A stretch of 64,000 bases of DNA. Source: Archivesica marissinica. Its lineage: Eukaryota > Mollusca > Bivalvia > Venerida > Vesicomyidae. The position numbers and the translations under genes are program-made. Numbering within the stretch: the stretch's first letter is position 1; each line of letters starts with the position of its first letter. Under the pieces are notes generated by a model. The model was given only the letters and a program-made list of their open reading frames with translations. It had not been told where the DNA came from and did no database searches. This document shows positions 23,546-34,600 of this stretch, one piece after another. The DNA is taken from assembly GCA_014843695.1 (NCBI GenBank), contig CM026386.1, positions 86,171,111 to 86,235,110 of the forward strand, in the 5' to 3' direction.

Positions 23546-23942
23546 CCCATACTAACTTCTTCAGAGTCATGAAACTGTTCCATGAAGCTCTGTCTATGTC
23601 CTGTACAGCTGGAGAATTTATTGGGGTAAGGGTGAATTCACTCGGGGGATCAAGCATTAGCTCTCGAGAAACGGCTACCATCGCCTCTGCCTGCCGATTG
23701 GTCACTTCCCGGTTGGCATCCTGGAGCAGCTGTTCTGTGCTATTAATATACTGAACTAGGTCTTCAATTTTTGCTCGGTTTCCTAGCAACCATCCGGCTA
23801 ATAGCTTTAATGCTGCCACTCGTCGAGATGAAATTTCACCAAGGTCCTGATCTTCGTGAAACAGATTTGGAACGTGCCATTGAAAAGCGTGTACTTTCTG
23901 GTATTCATTTGCCTCGTTGCAATCTGGCACGAGGCAAGGCAT
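23535..23942 (-). CDS. Zinc-finger-like ORF upstream of TatD
   Basis: A 135-codon minus-strand ORF starts MPCLVPDCNEANEYQKVHAF. The first 25 residues hold Cys3, Cys8, His18 and His23, a C-x4-C-x9-H-x4-H pattern that could bind zinc. The rest is a Glu/Arg-rich, probably helical stretch (RRVAALKLLAGWLLGNRA, QAEAMVAVSRELM) with no named domain. It ends LVWGGK in a frame different from the TatD ORF, which overlaps it by 11 bases. The most economical reading is the N-terminus of one TatD-like protein that now has a frameshift or an exon boundary at the join. Confidence 0.6.
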   Translation of the reverse strand: MPCLVPDCNEANEYQKVHAFQWHVPNLFHEDQDLGEISSRRVAALKLLAGWLLGNRAKIEDLVQYINSTEQLLQDANREVTNRQAEAMVAVSRELMLDPPSEFTLTPINSPAVQDIDRASWNSFMTLKKLVWGGK

Positions 23943-24189
23943 CCGCCTTTCTTTCCTTCTCTGGACTTTTACCTGTGCCCTCCTTTGCTTTGCATTCTCT
24001 GTTCTCTCTCCAGTGACCTGGGCGGCTCCCGAATTAAGGGGGAGGACTTAAAACTAATGTTGTCAGAACTTATTGTCCAACCATTTTTGCCTGTATTTTA
24101 TTGTATATGAATAATTGTGTAGAATGTATTGATTATATATATGTATAGAGCAAATAAAATATTATTAAACTAAAGTCCCTGGATGGATA
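23943..24189. other. Spacer upstream of the zinc-finger/TatD ORF
   Basis: A pyrimidine-rich then A/T-rich stretch with AATAAAATA near 24,156-24,164 on the plus strand. I see no gene. It may hold the promoter or 5' part of the minus-strand zinc-finger ORF, but no clear TATA or initiator can be assigned. Confidence 0.4.
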
Positions 24190-25066
24190 CCGAGAATATG
24201 GTTTGCATTGTTTAGGTAGGGGCATGTCCCGAGACATTCCACGGATGTGAGGTGTCGCACCAGAAGTGTAACTGGTTGTTTGCTGACCCCTACACCTCCC
24301 CTTCTGCTGACCTTGGTAAGTCGACCTTACGGGTGCGCTCCGGTAATATCCAGCGTAGTGACGCTCTGCATCATAACGTGCCGGGTAATTAATAGATGAC
24401 CGATTCCGGGTTGCTCTGGTCTCCTTTGGGCGGGTGTCCGAATATCTCCTGGTATCCACCGTCTTGGCACCATGAGAAGATTCACGCCTTAGCGGATCAA
24501 TCTCCATGGGCTTTTCTAGTAGACTAGGTTGGTCCAAGAGGACACTTGGCATGCATTGGCGACACCCACTTCATCCACAACCTGCAGCAGGTTATCTTCC
24601 TGACTAGAGTCCAACGAAAGAACATCTTCATTCAGAAGAGTCTCGTCCTGGACTTTACTCTGGGCGGACCTAGCAATCCGTCCCTGATCATCTATGACCC
24701 TAGGGATGCTAGGATCCACTTCGAACCTGTAGTCTCTGGTTGCAGTCGCTTCCTTGCTAACCCTGCTCGTATTTTTCTTACCCAGGTTGTAGACGTTTTC
24801 CCTGATCCATCTGCGAAGTTCAGGGAATCTGCCTCCTTTGCCACTGTTCTTAACCAACTATTGGTTGAGGTTGCGATCATTGCTTGGTCTTTAAGCGTCT
24901 GGAGTTGCTGCTTATGGGTCGCTCGTCTGCACAACAACAACCCCTCCGCAATTACACGGGAAGACACCAACAGACGTTGCTTAGAGCTTTGCTCCACCTC
25001 GTCCAAGAAGTCATTCTTTCTGACTGATTCCATTGCCATGCCTGAAAGAATACAATAACTACCCAC
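24190..25066 (-). pseudogene. Unrecognised broken ORF after Gypsy integrase
   Basis: Three overlapping minus-strand segments in different frames look like one former coding sequence. The first starts near 25,036 (MAMESVRKNDFLDEVEQ, then RLLVSSRVIAEGLLLCRRA). The second runs 24,857-24,516 (FPELRRWIRENVYNLGKKN, then an acidic tail). The third runs from about 24,552 to 24,170 (MEIDPLRRESSHGAK, ending in an Arg/Tyr/Gln-rich stretch). The composition (helical start, basic low-complexity end) would fit a Gag-like or accessory protein, but I find no matrix, capsid or zinc-knuckle motif. It lies directly after the PHD-integrase stop, on the same strand, and before the zinc-finger/TatD ORFs. Confidence 0.45.
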
Positions 25067-25071
25067 ATGGA

Positions 25072-25578
25072 TTATTTCCTTTTACAATTTCCACATCGGT
25101 ACTTATCTATGGACAGAGCGTCTGTCGCAGTCACATCCACACACGACCCATAGTACCATACATCGCAATAGTCGCACTGGATCATGAACCGTCCCTGCCA
25201 AGGCTTCCTACATAAACAGTACAACTCACCAGCTGCTTGATCAGGACTCGAATCATCATGTGGCGCCTCTTTCCACTGTTTAATCCAAGCTGGCAGCTTC
25301 CTGTCATTACAGGGCTTCAGTCGATCATGGTTCACTACCAATACGCTATTCCGCAATTTGACCCTAAAAAGAGAGACTGAAAACTTCTCAATTATTGCTG
25401 GGCCTTTCCAGGGGGAAGACAACTTCCTGCACTTACCTTTCAACGTAGCGGTATCTAATAGATAGACTATATCTCCTACCTCATATGACCTTTCCAATAT
25501 TCTAAGGTCATAATTCCGTTTCATCCGTTTCAAGGAAGTCTTCAAAGTCTTTCTCGCTGCGTTTTGTGCTTCTTGCAT
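25072..25578 (-). pseudogene. Integrase C-terminus with PHD finger
   Basis: This 168-codon minus-strand frame continues the integrase. Residues 31-90 form a GPY/F-like module (YEVGDIVYLLD, SSPWKGPAIIEKF, NHDRLKPC). From residue 120 there is a PHD finger: YCLCRKPWQGRFMIQCDYCD, WYYGSCVDV and CGNC. The Cys4-His-Cys3 ligands are Cys121, 123, 135, 138, 146, 162 and 165, and the His between the second and third pairs reads Tyr143. The FMIQCDYC block resembles PHD fingers that bind methylated histone H3 Lys4, so the ancestor may have used it for targeting, much as chromoviruses use a chromodomain; that is inference. The Tyr at the zinc position suggests decay. Confidence 0.8.
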
Positions 25579-25599
25579 TGTACTAGTAAGCTTTGCTAC

Positions 25600-26353
25600 A
25601 TAGTCATCTGCATCCTACAGCTTGTGGGAACATCAATTAAGCTGGTACATTTACTGCTCTCCCCAACATTAATTTGTTGGCTGTAAACCCAGTATTGCGA
25701 TTCACTGAAGCTCTTAGAGCCCCAGCCAACTGTTGTAAATGAATATCCCACTGATTTTGAGACTTTTCTATAAAACATCGATCGGCATCCATCAGAGTGC
25801 GGTTGTATCTCTCTACTTGACCATTTGCGGAAGCTCTATATGGTGTTGTTCTAGTTTTGTGGATTTGTAGAGCCTCACACAAGGCAGTAAACAGCTTAGA
25901 TTCGAAGTTACGACCTTGATCATAAAACAAGTGCAACGGGTACCCGAACCTAGAAAGTAATTGATTTACTACAGCCCTTGCCGTCACTTCCGCTGTCTGA
26001 GACGGCAAAGGCACACATTCCACCCATTTGGTGAACTGATCTACCATCATGAGTATGTGTTAATTTCCCAGTGGTGTACGGGGCAATGGCCCCATGAAAT
26101 ATATGTGTACCCTCTCCATGGGTGCCCCTGCTTGGTATTCCTTCATTCCACAGTGACCGTATCTATTCGTCTTCTTGTTTCGACTACATAGATCACACGT
26201 TGACACAAAGTTAGCTATCTCTTGACCCATGCCATACCAGAAGAATTTATCTTTCATCCTGGCCTTGGTCCTTGCAACTCCTTGATGACCTGCATAGGGC
26301 AAATCATGATTCCACTGCAGAGCTAACGCTTTCAAACTTCTTGGAATAACCAA
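25600..26353 (-). pseudogene. Gypsy integrase, zinc domain and DDE core
   Basis: The zinc-binding domain reads HDLPYAGHQG and CDLC (His16, His23, Cys53, Cys56), the standard HHCC. The core starts APMERVHIYFMGPLPRT, where the first catalytic Asp of the DDE triad reads Tyr. After an in-frame TAA near 26,060 the same frame continues: VDQFTKWVECVPLPS, FYDQGRNFES (second Asp kept) and ANGQVERYNRTLM (Glu kept). The frame is lost between about 25,640 and 25,580. The missing first Asp and the stop mean no integration activity. Confidence 0.9.
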
Positions 26354-26434
26354 AACGTTGTCCTCCGAAGAACTCCCCTTGTTCTTGTATAGTACCTTGT
26401 CTATTAATAGATATTGTTCCTTGTTTAGCCAGTA

Positions 26435-26836
26435 CTACTTTGTCGCAGGGCTAGCAAGAAACAATAATTTCTCGCTAGGCTCTTGTTTGTTGTTAAGCCA
26501 ATTTAGAATTATCTCTAAATCTTCATCCTTGGCTTTAGTTTCTGTCACGGTGAAGCCCCAACAAGACGGTTGTAGTGATACATCTAAAATCACATTATGT
26601 GCGGCTTTGCATTTCAGAATGTGGAATTCACTGTTGTTCATGATGATCTCCACATCAGCATGTTCTCTACTTTTTGAACAGCCCCCAAGATTACACTCTG
26701 GTTGATCTTGGTCCATGTCTCTCACTTCTAGCACCTGTGCTCCTATGGTCGCGTCATTATCACATTTACCTGTATTACGATTTCCTTCATTACCATCACG
26801 AATCGATGGAACTGCAATATTGCCCTTTGACACCAT
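26435..26836 (-). pseudogene. Spacer ORF between repeat and integrase
   Basis: A 133-codon minus-strand frame that begins inside the last 63-bp repeat and ends before the integrase. Readable text includes ECNLGGCSKSREHADVEI and ILNWLNNKQEP. I recognise no domain. It probably belongs to the tether between RNase H and integrase in this lineage, shifted out of frame at the repeat. Confidence 0.4.
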
Positions 26837-27183
26837 TACCCGTCAAAGAAATTGCCTCACCGACATCAATGGAACCGCAATCTCCTTCTTTGACATCAAT
26901 TCCTGTCAAAGAAATTGCCTCACCGACATCAATGGAACCGCAATCTCCTTCTTTGACATCAATTCCCGTCAAAGAAATTGCCTCACCGACATCGATGGAA
27001 CCGCAATATCCATCTTTGACACCATTACCCGTCAAAGAAATTGCCTCACTGACATCGATGGAACCGCAATGTCCATCTTTGACACCTTTATTCGTCAAAG
27101 AAATTGCCTCACCGACATCGATGGAACCGCAATATCAATCTTTGACATCATTACTTGTCAAAGCAATTTCCTCATCAACATTC
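26800..27183. repeat. 63-bp in-frame tandem repeat in Gypsy pol
   Basis: Units begin at 26,842, 26,905, 26,968, 27,031, 27,094 and 27,157, with partial units outside, giving about six copies. On the minus strand the 21-codon unit keeps the RT/RNase H reading frame and repeats IDVGEAISLTGNGVKDGYCG-like text. Only two stops interrupt it, one just after the RNase H region (27,192) and one inside the first unit. The frame is lost near 26,836, after which a different frame continues toward the integrase. Confidence 0.9.
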
Positions 27184-27191
27184 CTCACAAA

Positions 27192-28523
27192 CTATCCCCA
27201 ATTTTCGTTAGCCCTTCTACAATGGTCACATACCCCACAAGGTAATTCACTCAACTTTTTGTTGGCGTCATATGCTAGACACTTCCCCCCTTCTTCGGGT
27301 ATTCGGGACAATGCATCTGCATTTTCATGCTTCCGGCCCGCCCGGTGTTTCAGGATCATGTTGTACTGGGACAACTCCTCCATCCACCTGGCTAGCTGAC
27401 CTTGTGGCTCTTTAAACCGTAATAACCATGTTAGACTCGAATGGTCTCTTCGCATGGTAAATGGCCGACCAAGTAGGTAATACCTATATTGCCTGGTAAA
27501 CCGAACAACTGCTAGAAGTTCCCTGTGGGTAGTACAGTATCTCCGTTGTTCTTTAGATAGAGAACAGCTTCGATATGCTATCACTTTCTCTTCACCATTT
27601 TGAATTTGTAGCAATTCGGCTCCAATGGCGTCCAATGAATCCAGGATGTAGTCGTCCGTTTGGTTTGGGAGGACCAGCACGGGTGGTGTGGACAATGCAT
27701 GTTTTAAATCCCTAAATGCCCTTTCCTGTTCATCCTCACACTGGAAGTTATTCTTTCCTACCACTTTGTACAGTGGTGCTGCTAATTTAGAGAAGTCTTT
27801 GACAAATACTCTATGATAATTAGCTAAACCCAACCAACGCTCTACATCTTTTGAACATGATGGCCAATCACGTATCACTTTGATGTTTTCTTCGGACATA
27901 GCCAACCTATTGCTACTAACCCGTCTACCCAAGAATTCAACTTCACGCTGGAAAAACACACATTTCTTAGGTTTCAGTTTCAAGCCAAATTCGCGAAACC
28001 TGGATAATGGTTCAGCTAGGTTCATCAAGTGTTCTTTGAAACTTGACCTCAGCCCGAGCAAATCGTCTAAAAAGGCTAGTACTGTTTTCCAATTTAGACC
28101 TCTCAGCACCAAATTCATCACACGAGCAAACGTTGCTGGAGCATTGCACAAACCAAACCCCATCTTTACATGCTCAAACAACCCATACTTTGTGATAAAA
28201 GCCGTCTTTTTCCGGTCTTCCTCCTTTACTAATACTTGCCAGTATTCTGCATTGGCATCTAATTTTGAAAACCAAACGCTACCAGCGAGAGTATTTAAAC
28301 AGTCATCCACCAAGGGTAATGGAAACACGTCTTTGACAGTCACATTATTTAATGCCCTATCGTCAATGCACCATCTAACTGACCCATCTCGTTTGCGTAT
28401 CAGCACTGGAGCGGACGCCCATTCAGAGATCGACTCTTGTATCACACCTGATTCTAACATCTTTTTCAGGTGTGCCTCCTCTTCCCCCACAAAACATGCC
28501 TCCTGTTTCAATGCTGTGCTCAA
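27192..28523 (-). pseudogene. Gypsy reverse transcriptase and RNase H
   Basis: A 443-codon frame without internal stops. RT: WASAPVLIRKRDGSVRWCID, motif A FSKLDANAEYWQV (Asp89), MGFGLCNAPATF, and motif C VLAFLDDLLGL (Asp153, Asp154). The connection follows (FLGRRVSSNR), then RNase H with Asp295 in YILDSLDAIGAEL (apparently shortened by a few residues at the first acid), Glu335 in HRELLAVV, Asp360 in RRDHSSLTWLL and Asp403 in HENADALSR. A Cys cluster (CGVCDHC) follows. The frame opens at a TTG, not an ATG, because the upstream part is frameshifted and a stop precedes it. Catalytic residues of both enzymes are largely present, so this is the best preserved block of the element. Confidence 0.9.
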
Positions 28524-28716
28524 TCTCGGTGAAATGCCCTAGGTTGAATTCGTTTTTTGTTCTTCAGTTAAATGTGTCTTAGAGGATTCCAGCATTTCCG
28601 TTAAATGTTCTGGAATCTTTAGTTCACTTTTAGAACTCAAAACTTTTAACACTCAAAACTTGTGTTGCAATTTGTTCCTGGTTATCGTGCTCAAGACACT
28701 CGCCTATTGGATAAGC

Positions 28717-29275
28717 TCATCTCAACTGCTGTCCCCGTTTGAGAAGTCGATAACGGTCCGATGGGTTCACAAGACACATTATTGTGTCTGCTTTATCACT
28801 ACATACTACACGTGGAGCTAACATCTTCAGCCCCTCTATTGGTTCCATTACAATATTTCTTGGGATGGGGTCGCTCATTTGGCATTTAACCTGTACAACA
28901 GAATTAGGCGGAATAACTTGCCTATTAACTATAACTACTCTGGCCACCAGTGGAGTGCCACCCTCCTTCCCCACATCGAGACTAATTTCTTGGCCATCAA
29001 ATATCAAAACTGCTCGCCCCATATCCAGTGTCGCAGCTCCTCGGTGATACAAAAGGTCAAACCCAAACAACATGTCTTGTTCTATTGGCGCTACATGTAC
29101 CTGCTCGTCCCCCAGCTGGGCAGGGGTTAGAATATCCCAGCTGTCGCACTACAGAGGGGTACAACCCCCCCAAGTGTACCTGCCTGTTTGCCGTGGGCGG
29201 AGACCTGTGTCGCCTGATGAGAGGATCCTGGTGGTTGAGTAGAATCAGTGTTGGCAAATAATACCCTGTTTCCAC
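28717..29275 (-). pseudogene. Gypsy protease and linker to RT
   Basis: The readable part is the C-terminal half of a retropepsin-like domain: GDEQVHVAPIEQDMLFGFDL, then ATLDMGRAVLIFDGQEISL, followed by a linker ending YRLLKRGQQLR. The part that should hold the active-site Asp (29,130-29,275) is scrambled by frameshifts and shows no convincing D-T/S-G. Between here and the RT frame, minus-strand text such as MLESSKTHLTEEQ and FTEIEHSIETG (about 28,600-28,510) is the usual stretch before RT, out of frame with it. Confidence 0.65.
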
Positions 29276-29290
29276 AACACACCACTTCGG

Positions 29291-29713
29291 CCTTAAGTTG
29301 GGTTAAACGGGAGGTCAGGAAAGCCCGTCCTTGATCAATCGGCTGGTCATGCCGAGCCCTAGGGCATCGTTAATCTTAAACACATATTTTCAAAATTTGT
29401 CTTGAAAACAAATATTGATTCTCTAAATATTTATACTCTTTCATTGTCTTCTTTTTGATGCCCTAGAAGGCGGTGGCTCATGGGCTAATCGGGTGAAAGT
29501 TTGATGTTTGATTGACTTTTGTAACCTCCCAAGGATAGTCTAAACTTGGTAGGACCTTCTGTGGGAATACACTTGTCCAGTCTAGTCCTTTCATTTTGAG
29601 TATATCATTGATGTATCCCTGTCATGATCTGTGATGGATTTCCCCAGATCATGTCCCCTTGTTGGGCTCTGAGACGGGTGGGGAGCATTGACGATGAACT
29701 ATATATTACTATT
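29291..29713. other. Spacer / possible 5' part of LINE ORF1 element
   Basis: No open frame here. The part from about 29,430 may be the 5' untranslated region of the ORF1-bearing element that follows, but I cannot set its start. Confidence 0.4.
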
Positions 29714-30942
29714 ATGAGTCCCACTCAAAAAAAAAGCCAAGCGTACACTAAGTGAATCTGATGATGATTCTGTTGAACAACAGAGAGTGAACTTCCCTCG
29801 CTTCATTCTCATTGAGGCTGTAGACAGTTCAAAACATATCATAAAAATTTCCCCTTTCGTCATTGAAAAGCAAATGAAATCTATCCTAGGTACACCTAAA
29901 TCTGTTAAAAGTCTTCGAAATGGAAGTCTTTTGGTTGAAATTACTTCAAAAGCTCAATCTCAGAATTTATTATCAACGAACACCTTCTTTGGACATTCTG
30001 TGAATGTCAGTCCCCACAAATCTTTGAACTCATCCAAAGGTGTCATCAGGTGCAGGGAATTATCTTCCTGCTCTTTGGATGAGATCAAAGAAGGTTTGTC
30101 AAGTCAAGGGATCATTGACGTGAAGAGAATATCAATAAAACGTAACAACGAAATAAAATCCACAAACACATATATAATTACATGTGACACACCAGTCATC
30201 CCGTCACGTATCAAAGTTGGCTACCAGATTGTCACCGTCGACATATATGTACCTAACCCTCTTAGATGCTTTAAATGCCAGAATTATGGTCATCATGAGG
30301 ATAGGTGTCGGAACGAGTCTGTTTGCTCCAAGTGTGCTGAGACTGCTCCACTACATCAAGAGAACAATTGCCCCAACACAAATAAATGCGCCAAATGTGG
30401 CGCTGATCATATATCCAATTCTAAAGACTGTGACTCCTGGAAAAAAGAAATTGTTAAGATCAAATATTCCGAAAACATTTCATTCCAGGATGCAAGAAAA
30501 ATTTATGAATCTCGGTACAAATCCGAAAATCAGCCAAGCTATGCAAAACTTGCAAAAACTTGTTGACCAAACTTTGCCAAATATTTCCAGACAAAAAACA
30601 GAAATAATGCAGTTATTCCCTGGTTCTGATAGTTCTTCACATCTTGACCAGCTTAAAAATCAAAATACACCACAAACACCTAAACCTACGCTTACAAATC
30701 AAAATACACCACAAACACCTAAACCTACAGCAGACAAACAAAAACAAGCAAAAACAAACATACACAAGAATCCAACAACAAAAAACACTCAAAACAACAA
30801 TACACAAGAAAAACACATTCAACCAAAAACAACATCAACTTCATCAAAACCAATACCTACTAAAAAAGAATCAACAGCTCAACAAGCATCAACTTCAACA
30901 AAAAAGCAATCTGCTGTCACTTCCAGACAGCAGAAAAATTAG
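29714..30942 (+). pseudogene. LINE ORF1 (zinc-knuckle Gag-like), two frameshifts
   Basis: ORF1 proteins of Jockey-type LINEs bind nucleic acid. A start ATG at 29,714 opens MSPTQ, then nine A bases cause a frame change into the frame that reads RTLSESDDDSVEQQ and FPRFILIEAVDSS. The central part leads to three knuckles: CFKCQNYGHHEDRC (C-x2-C-x4-H-x4-C), VCSKCAETAPLHQENNC, and KCAKCGADHISNSKDC. The frame ends LAKTC with TGA at 30,564-30,566. Another frame continues a Thr/Lys/Gln-rich tail, which contains a 39-bp direct duplication near 30,655-30,731, to a stop at 30,940-30,942. The homopolymer shift could be a sequencing error; the second shift is more likely real. Confidence 0.8.
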
Positions 30943-31333
30943 GGGGAAGTCCAGTTAGCCCAACTATATGTGGGCCGTTGCATAATGTTGTTAAAACTTG
31001 TGGCTCAAACCATTTGTATTTTCATTCTATGTATTGTATCTTTACGTGTATGACATATGTACTATTGATTTGAAATACAAACATTTACTTAGTTTTTCAA
31101 CATTTTATACATTTGTTAAATGAGTTAATTTATCAGGCATGTTTAATATTTTTAACCATTATCTTATCATATTTACTTGTCTATTTATCTTTGTATTAGT
31201 TCTTGCAGCTTATATCTTATTTCCTATGAAAGTTTTACTTAATTTGTTGAGGGTCTCATGGTAGATTGACTTAAGTGTTCAACTGAGTTCTCTCGTTAAA
31301 TAAAGTCTGTATTATTATTATTATTATTATTAT
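29714..31333 (+). mobile_element. LINE-derived element with ORF1 but no ORF2
   Basis: A LINE ORF1 (zinc-knuckle type) is followed by about 390 bases of A/T-rich 3' sequence that ends in AATAAAGTCTGTA and a (TTA)n run near 31,314-31,333. No reverse transcriptase, endonuclease or ORF2 remnant lies between. That looks like a non-autonomous, ORF1-only derivative that kept the 3' end needed for mobilisation. An internally deleted single copy is equally possible from one example. The 5' boundary is unknown. Confidence 0.65.
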
Positions 31334-31383
31334 AATTATATGTTCAAAAGGAATCTTCCAATGTCGCCATAATTATAAATCAT

Positions 31384-31590
31384 TTAAATGTGTCGATTTA
31401 TTTTCAATGAAATGTTTTCTACACAATTGTGTAATTCTAAATGTATATCATTTCCTGGGCTAGACCCCCACATTTCCGAACCGTAATTTAGGACAGACTC
31501 AACCAGATTATCCAAAACATTTAGATTTCTAAATTGTTTTAAAATCGTATTGATGAAAAATAGCAATAAGTCGGGACATGGTTTTTGGTG
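31384..31590 (-). pseudogene. LINE fragment after RT domain
   Basis: Minus-strand text LDNLVESVLNYGSEMWGSSP matches the conserved stretch after the RT domain of many LINEs (a Y-G-S-E-x-W-G core). Only about 60 codons are present and both ends are cut. It is a separate small LINE fragment, close to the edge of the 43-bp satellite. Confidence 0.55.
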
Positions 31591-31670
31591 AATGCTCCGC
31601 TATATATATATATTTTTAATCATGTTTCTGCCAACTGCCATTTTTAATTGAGGAAACATTTTCAATTTAC

Positions 31671-34600
31671 TACCTGCCACTATATGTATAGTGGTGCAGT
31701 GTGAGTGTCGGACTACCTGCCACTATATGTATAGTGGTGCAGTGTGAGTGTCGGACTATCTGCCACTATATGTATAGTGGTGCAGTGTGAGTGTCGGACT
31801 ATCTGCCACTATATGTATAGTGGTGCAGTGTGAGTGTCGGACTACCTGCCACTATATGTATAGTGGTGCAGTGTGAGTGTCGGACTACCTGCCACTATAT
31901 GTATAGTGGTGCAGTGTGAGTGTCGGACTATCTGCCACTATATGTATAGTGGTGCAGTGTGAGTGTCGGACTAGCTGCCACTATATGTATAGTGGTGCAG
32001 TGTGAGTGTCGGACTACCTGCCACTATATGTTTGGTGGTGCAGTGTGAGTGTCGGACTAGCTGCCACTATATGTTTGGTGGTGCAGTGTGAGTGTCGGAC
32101 TAGCTGCCACTATATGTATAGTGGTGCAGTGTGAGTGTCGGACTATCTGCCACTATATGTATAGTGGTGCAGTGTGAGTGTCGGACTACCTGCCACTATA
32201 TGTATAGTGGTGCAGTGTGAGTGTCGGACTATCTGCCACTATATGTATAGTGGTGCAGTGTGAGTGTCGGACTACCTGCCACTATATGTATAGTGGTGCA
32301 GTGTGAGTGTCGGACTAGCTGCCACTATATGTATAGTGGTGCAGTGTGAGTGTCGGACTACCTGCCACTATATGTATAGTGGTGCAGTGTGAGTGTCGGA
32401 CTATCTGCCACTATATGTATAGTGGTGCAGTGTGAGTGTCGGACTACCTGCCACTATATGTATAGTGGTGCAGTGTGAGTGTCGGACTAGCTGCCACTAT
32501 ATGTATAGTGGTGCAGTGTGAGTGTCGGACTATCTGCCACTATATGTATAGTGGTGCAGTGTGAGTGTCGGACTAGCTGCCACTATATGTATAGTGGTGC
32601 AGTGTGAGTGTCGGACTAGCTGCCACTATATGTATAGTGGTGCAGTGTGAGTGTCGGACTAGCTGCCACTATATGTATAGTGGTGCAGTGTGAGTGTCGG
32701 ACTAGCTGCCACTATATGTATAGTGGTGCAGTGTGAGTGTCGGACTACCTGCCACTATATGTTTGGTGGTGCAGTGTGAGTGTCGGACTAGCTGCCACTA
32801 TATGTATAGTGGTGCAGTGTGAGTGTCGGACTACCTGCCACTATATGTATAGTGGTGCAGTGTGAGTGTCGGACTACCTGCCACTATATGTATAGTGGTG
32901 CAGTGTGAGTGTCGGACTATCTGCCACTATATGTATAGTGGTGCAGTGTGAGTGTCGGACTACCTGCCACTATATGTTCGGTGGTGCAGTGTGAGTGTCG
33001 GACTAGCTGCCACTATATGTATAGTGGTGCAGTGTGAGTGTCGGACTACCTGCCACTATATGTATAGTGGTGCAGTGTGAGTGTCGGACTATCTGCCACT
33101 ATATGTATAGTGGTGCAGTGTGAGTGTCGGACTAGCTGCCACTATATGTTTGGTGGTGCAGTGTGAGTGTCGGACTAGCTGCCACTATATGTTTGGTGGT
33201 GCAGTGTGAGTGTCGGACTAGCTGCCACTATATGTTCGGTGGTGCAGTGTGAGTGTCGGACTAGCTGCCACTATATGTTCGGTGGTGCAGTGTGAGTGTC
33301 GGACTAGCTGCCACTATATGTTTGGTGGTGCAGTGTGAGTGTCGGACTAGCTGCCACTATATGTATAGTGGTGCAGTGTGAGTGTCGGACTACCTGCCAC
33401 TATATGTATAGTGGTGCAGTGTGAGTGTCGGACTATCTGCCACTATATGTATAGTTGGGCAGTGTGAGTGTCGGACTATCTGCCACTATATGTATAGTGG
33501 TGCAGTGTGAGTGTCGGACTACCTGCCACTATATGTTTGGTGGTGCAGTGTGAGTGTCGGACTACCTGCCACTATATGTATAGTGGTGCAGTGTGAGTGT
33601 CGGACTATCTGCCACTATATGTATAGTGGTGCAGTGTGAGTGTCGGACTAGCTGCCACTATATGTATAGTGGTGCAGTGTGAGTGTCGGACTAGCTGCCA
33701 CTATATGTTTGGTGGTGCAGTGTGAGTGTCGGACTAGCTGCCACTATATGTTTGGTGGTGCAGTGTGAGTGTCGGACTATCTGCCACTATATGTATAGTG
33801 GTGCAGTGTGAGTGTCGGACTATCTGCCACTATATGTATAGTGGTGCAGTGTGAGTGTCGGACTACCTGCCACTATATGTATAGTGGTGCAGTGTGAGTG
33901 TCGGACTATCTGCCACTATATGTATAGTGGTGCAGTGTGAGTGTCGGACTACCTGCCACTATATGTATAGTGGTGCAGTGTGAGTGTCGGACTATCTGCC
34001 ACTATATGTATAGTGGTGCAGTGTGAGTGTCGGACTAGCTGCCACTATATGTTTGGTGGTGCAGTGTGAGTGTCGGACTAGCTGCCACTATATGTTTGGT
34101 GGTGCAGTGTGAGTGTCGGACTACCTGCCACTATATGTATAGTGGTGCAGTGTGAGTGTCGGACTACCTGCCACTATATGTTTGGTGGTGCAGTGTGAGT
34201 GTCGGACTAGCTGCCACTATATGTTTGGTGGTGCAGTGTGAGTGTCGGACTATCTGCCACTATATGTATAGTGGTGCAGTGTGAGTGTCGGACTACCTGC
34301 CACTATATGTTTGGTGGTGCAGTGTGAGTGTCGGACTAGCTGCCACTATATGTTTGGTGGTGCAGTGTGAGTGTCGGACTAGCTGCCACTATATGTTTGG
34401 TGGTGCAGTGTGAGTGTCGGACTAGCTGCCACTATATGTTGGTGGTGCAGTGTGAGTGTCGGACTATCTGCCACTATATGTTTGGTGGTGCAGTGTGAGT
34501 GTCGGACTAGCTGCCACTATATGTATAGTGGTGCAGTGTGAGTGTCGGACTATCTGCCACTATATGTATAGTGGTGCAGTGTGAGTGTCGGACTAGCTGC

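Larger units (their letters stand above)
25072..29290 (-). mobile_element. Gypsy-type retrotransposon pol region, degraded
   Basis: On the minus strand, in order: protease, reverse transcriptase, RNase H, a spacer with an in-frame tandem repeat, integrase zinc domain, integrase core, a GPY/F-like C-terminal part and a PHD finger. This protease-RT-RNase H-integrase order is that of Ty3/Gypsy elements. No LTR pair was found by comparing the flanks by eye, and no upstream Gag was recognised. The 5' boundary near 29,290 is an estimate, set where protease homology ends and a different element begins. Confidence 0.85.

Noticed and set aside
26674..28542. Plus-strand ORFs of 176-241 codons opposite the Gypsy region
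   Set aside because: They lie opposite the RT/RNase H and 63-bp repeat, have no domain motif, and mirror the codon structure of the minus-strand gene.
29190..29240. Asp-Thr-Gly text on the minus strand as the Gypsy protease active site
   Set aside because: It lies out of frame with the protease and in the wrong sequence context; the true active-site segment is scrambled.
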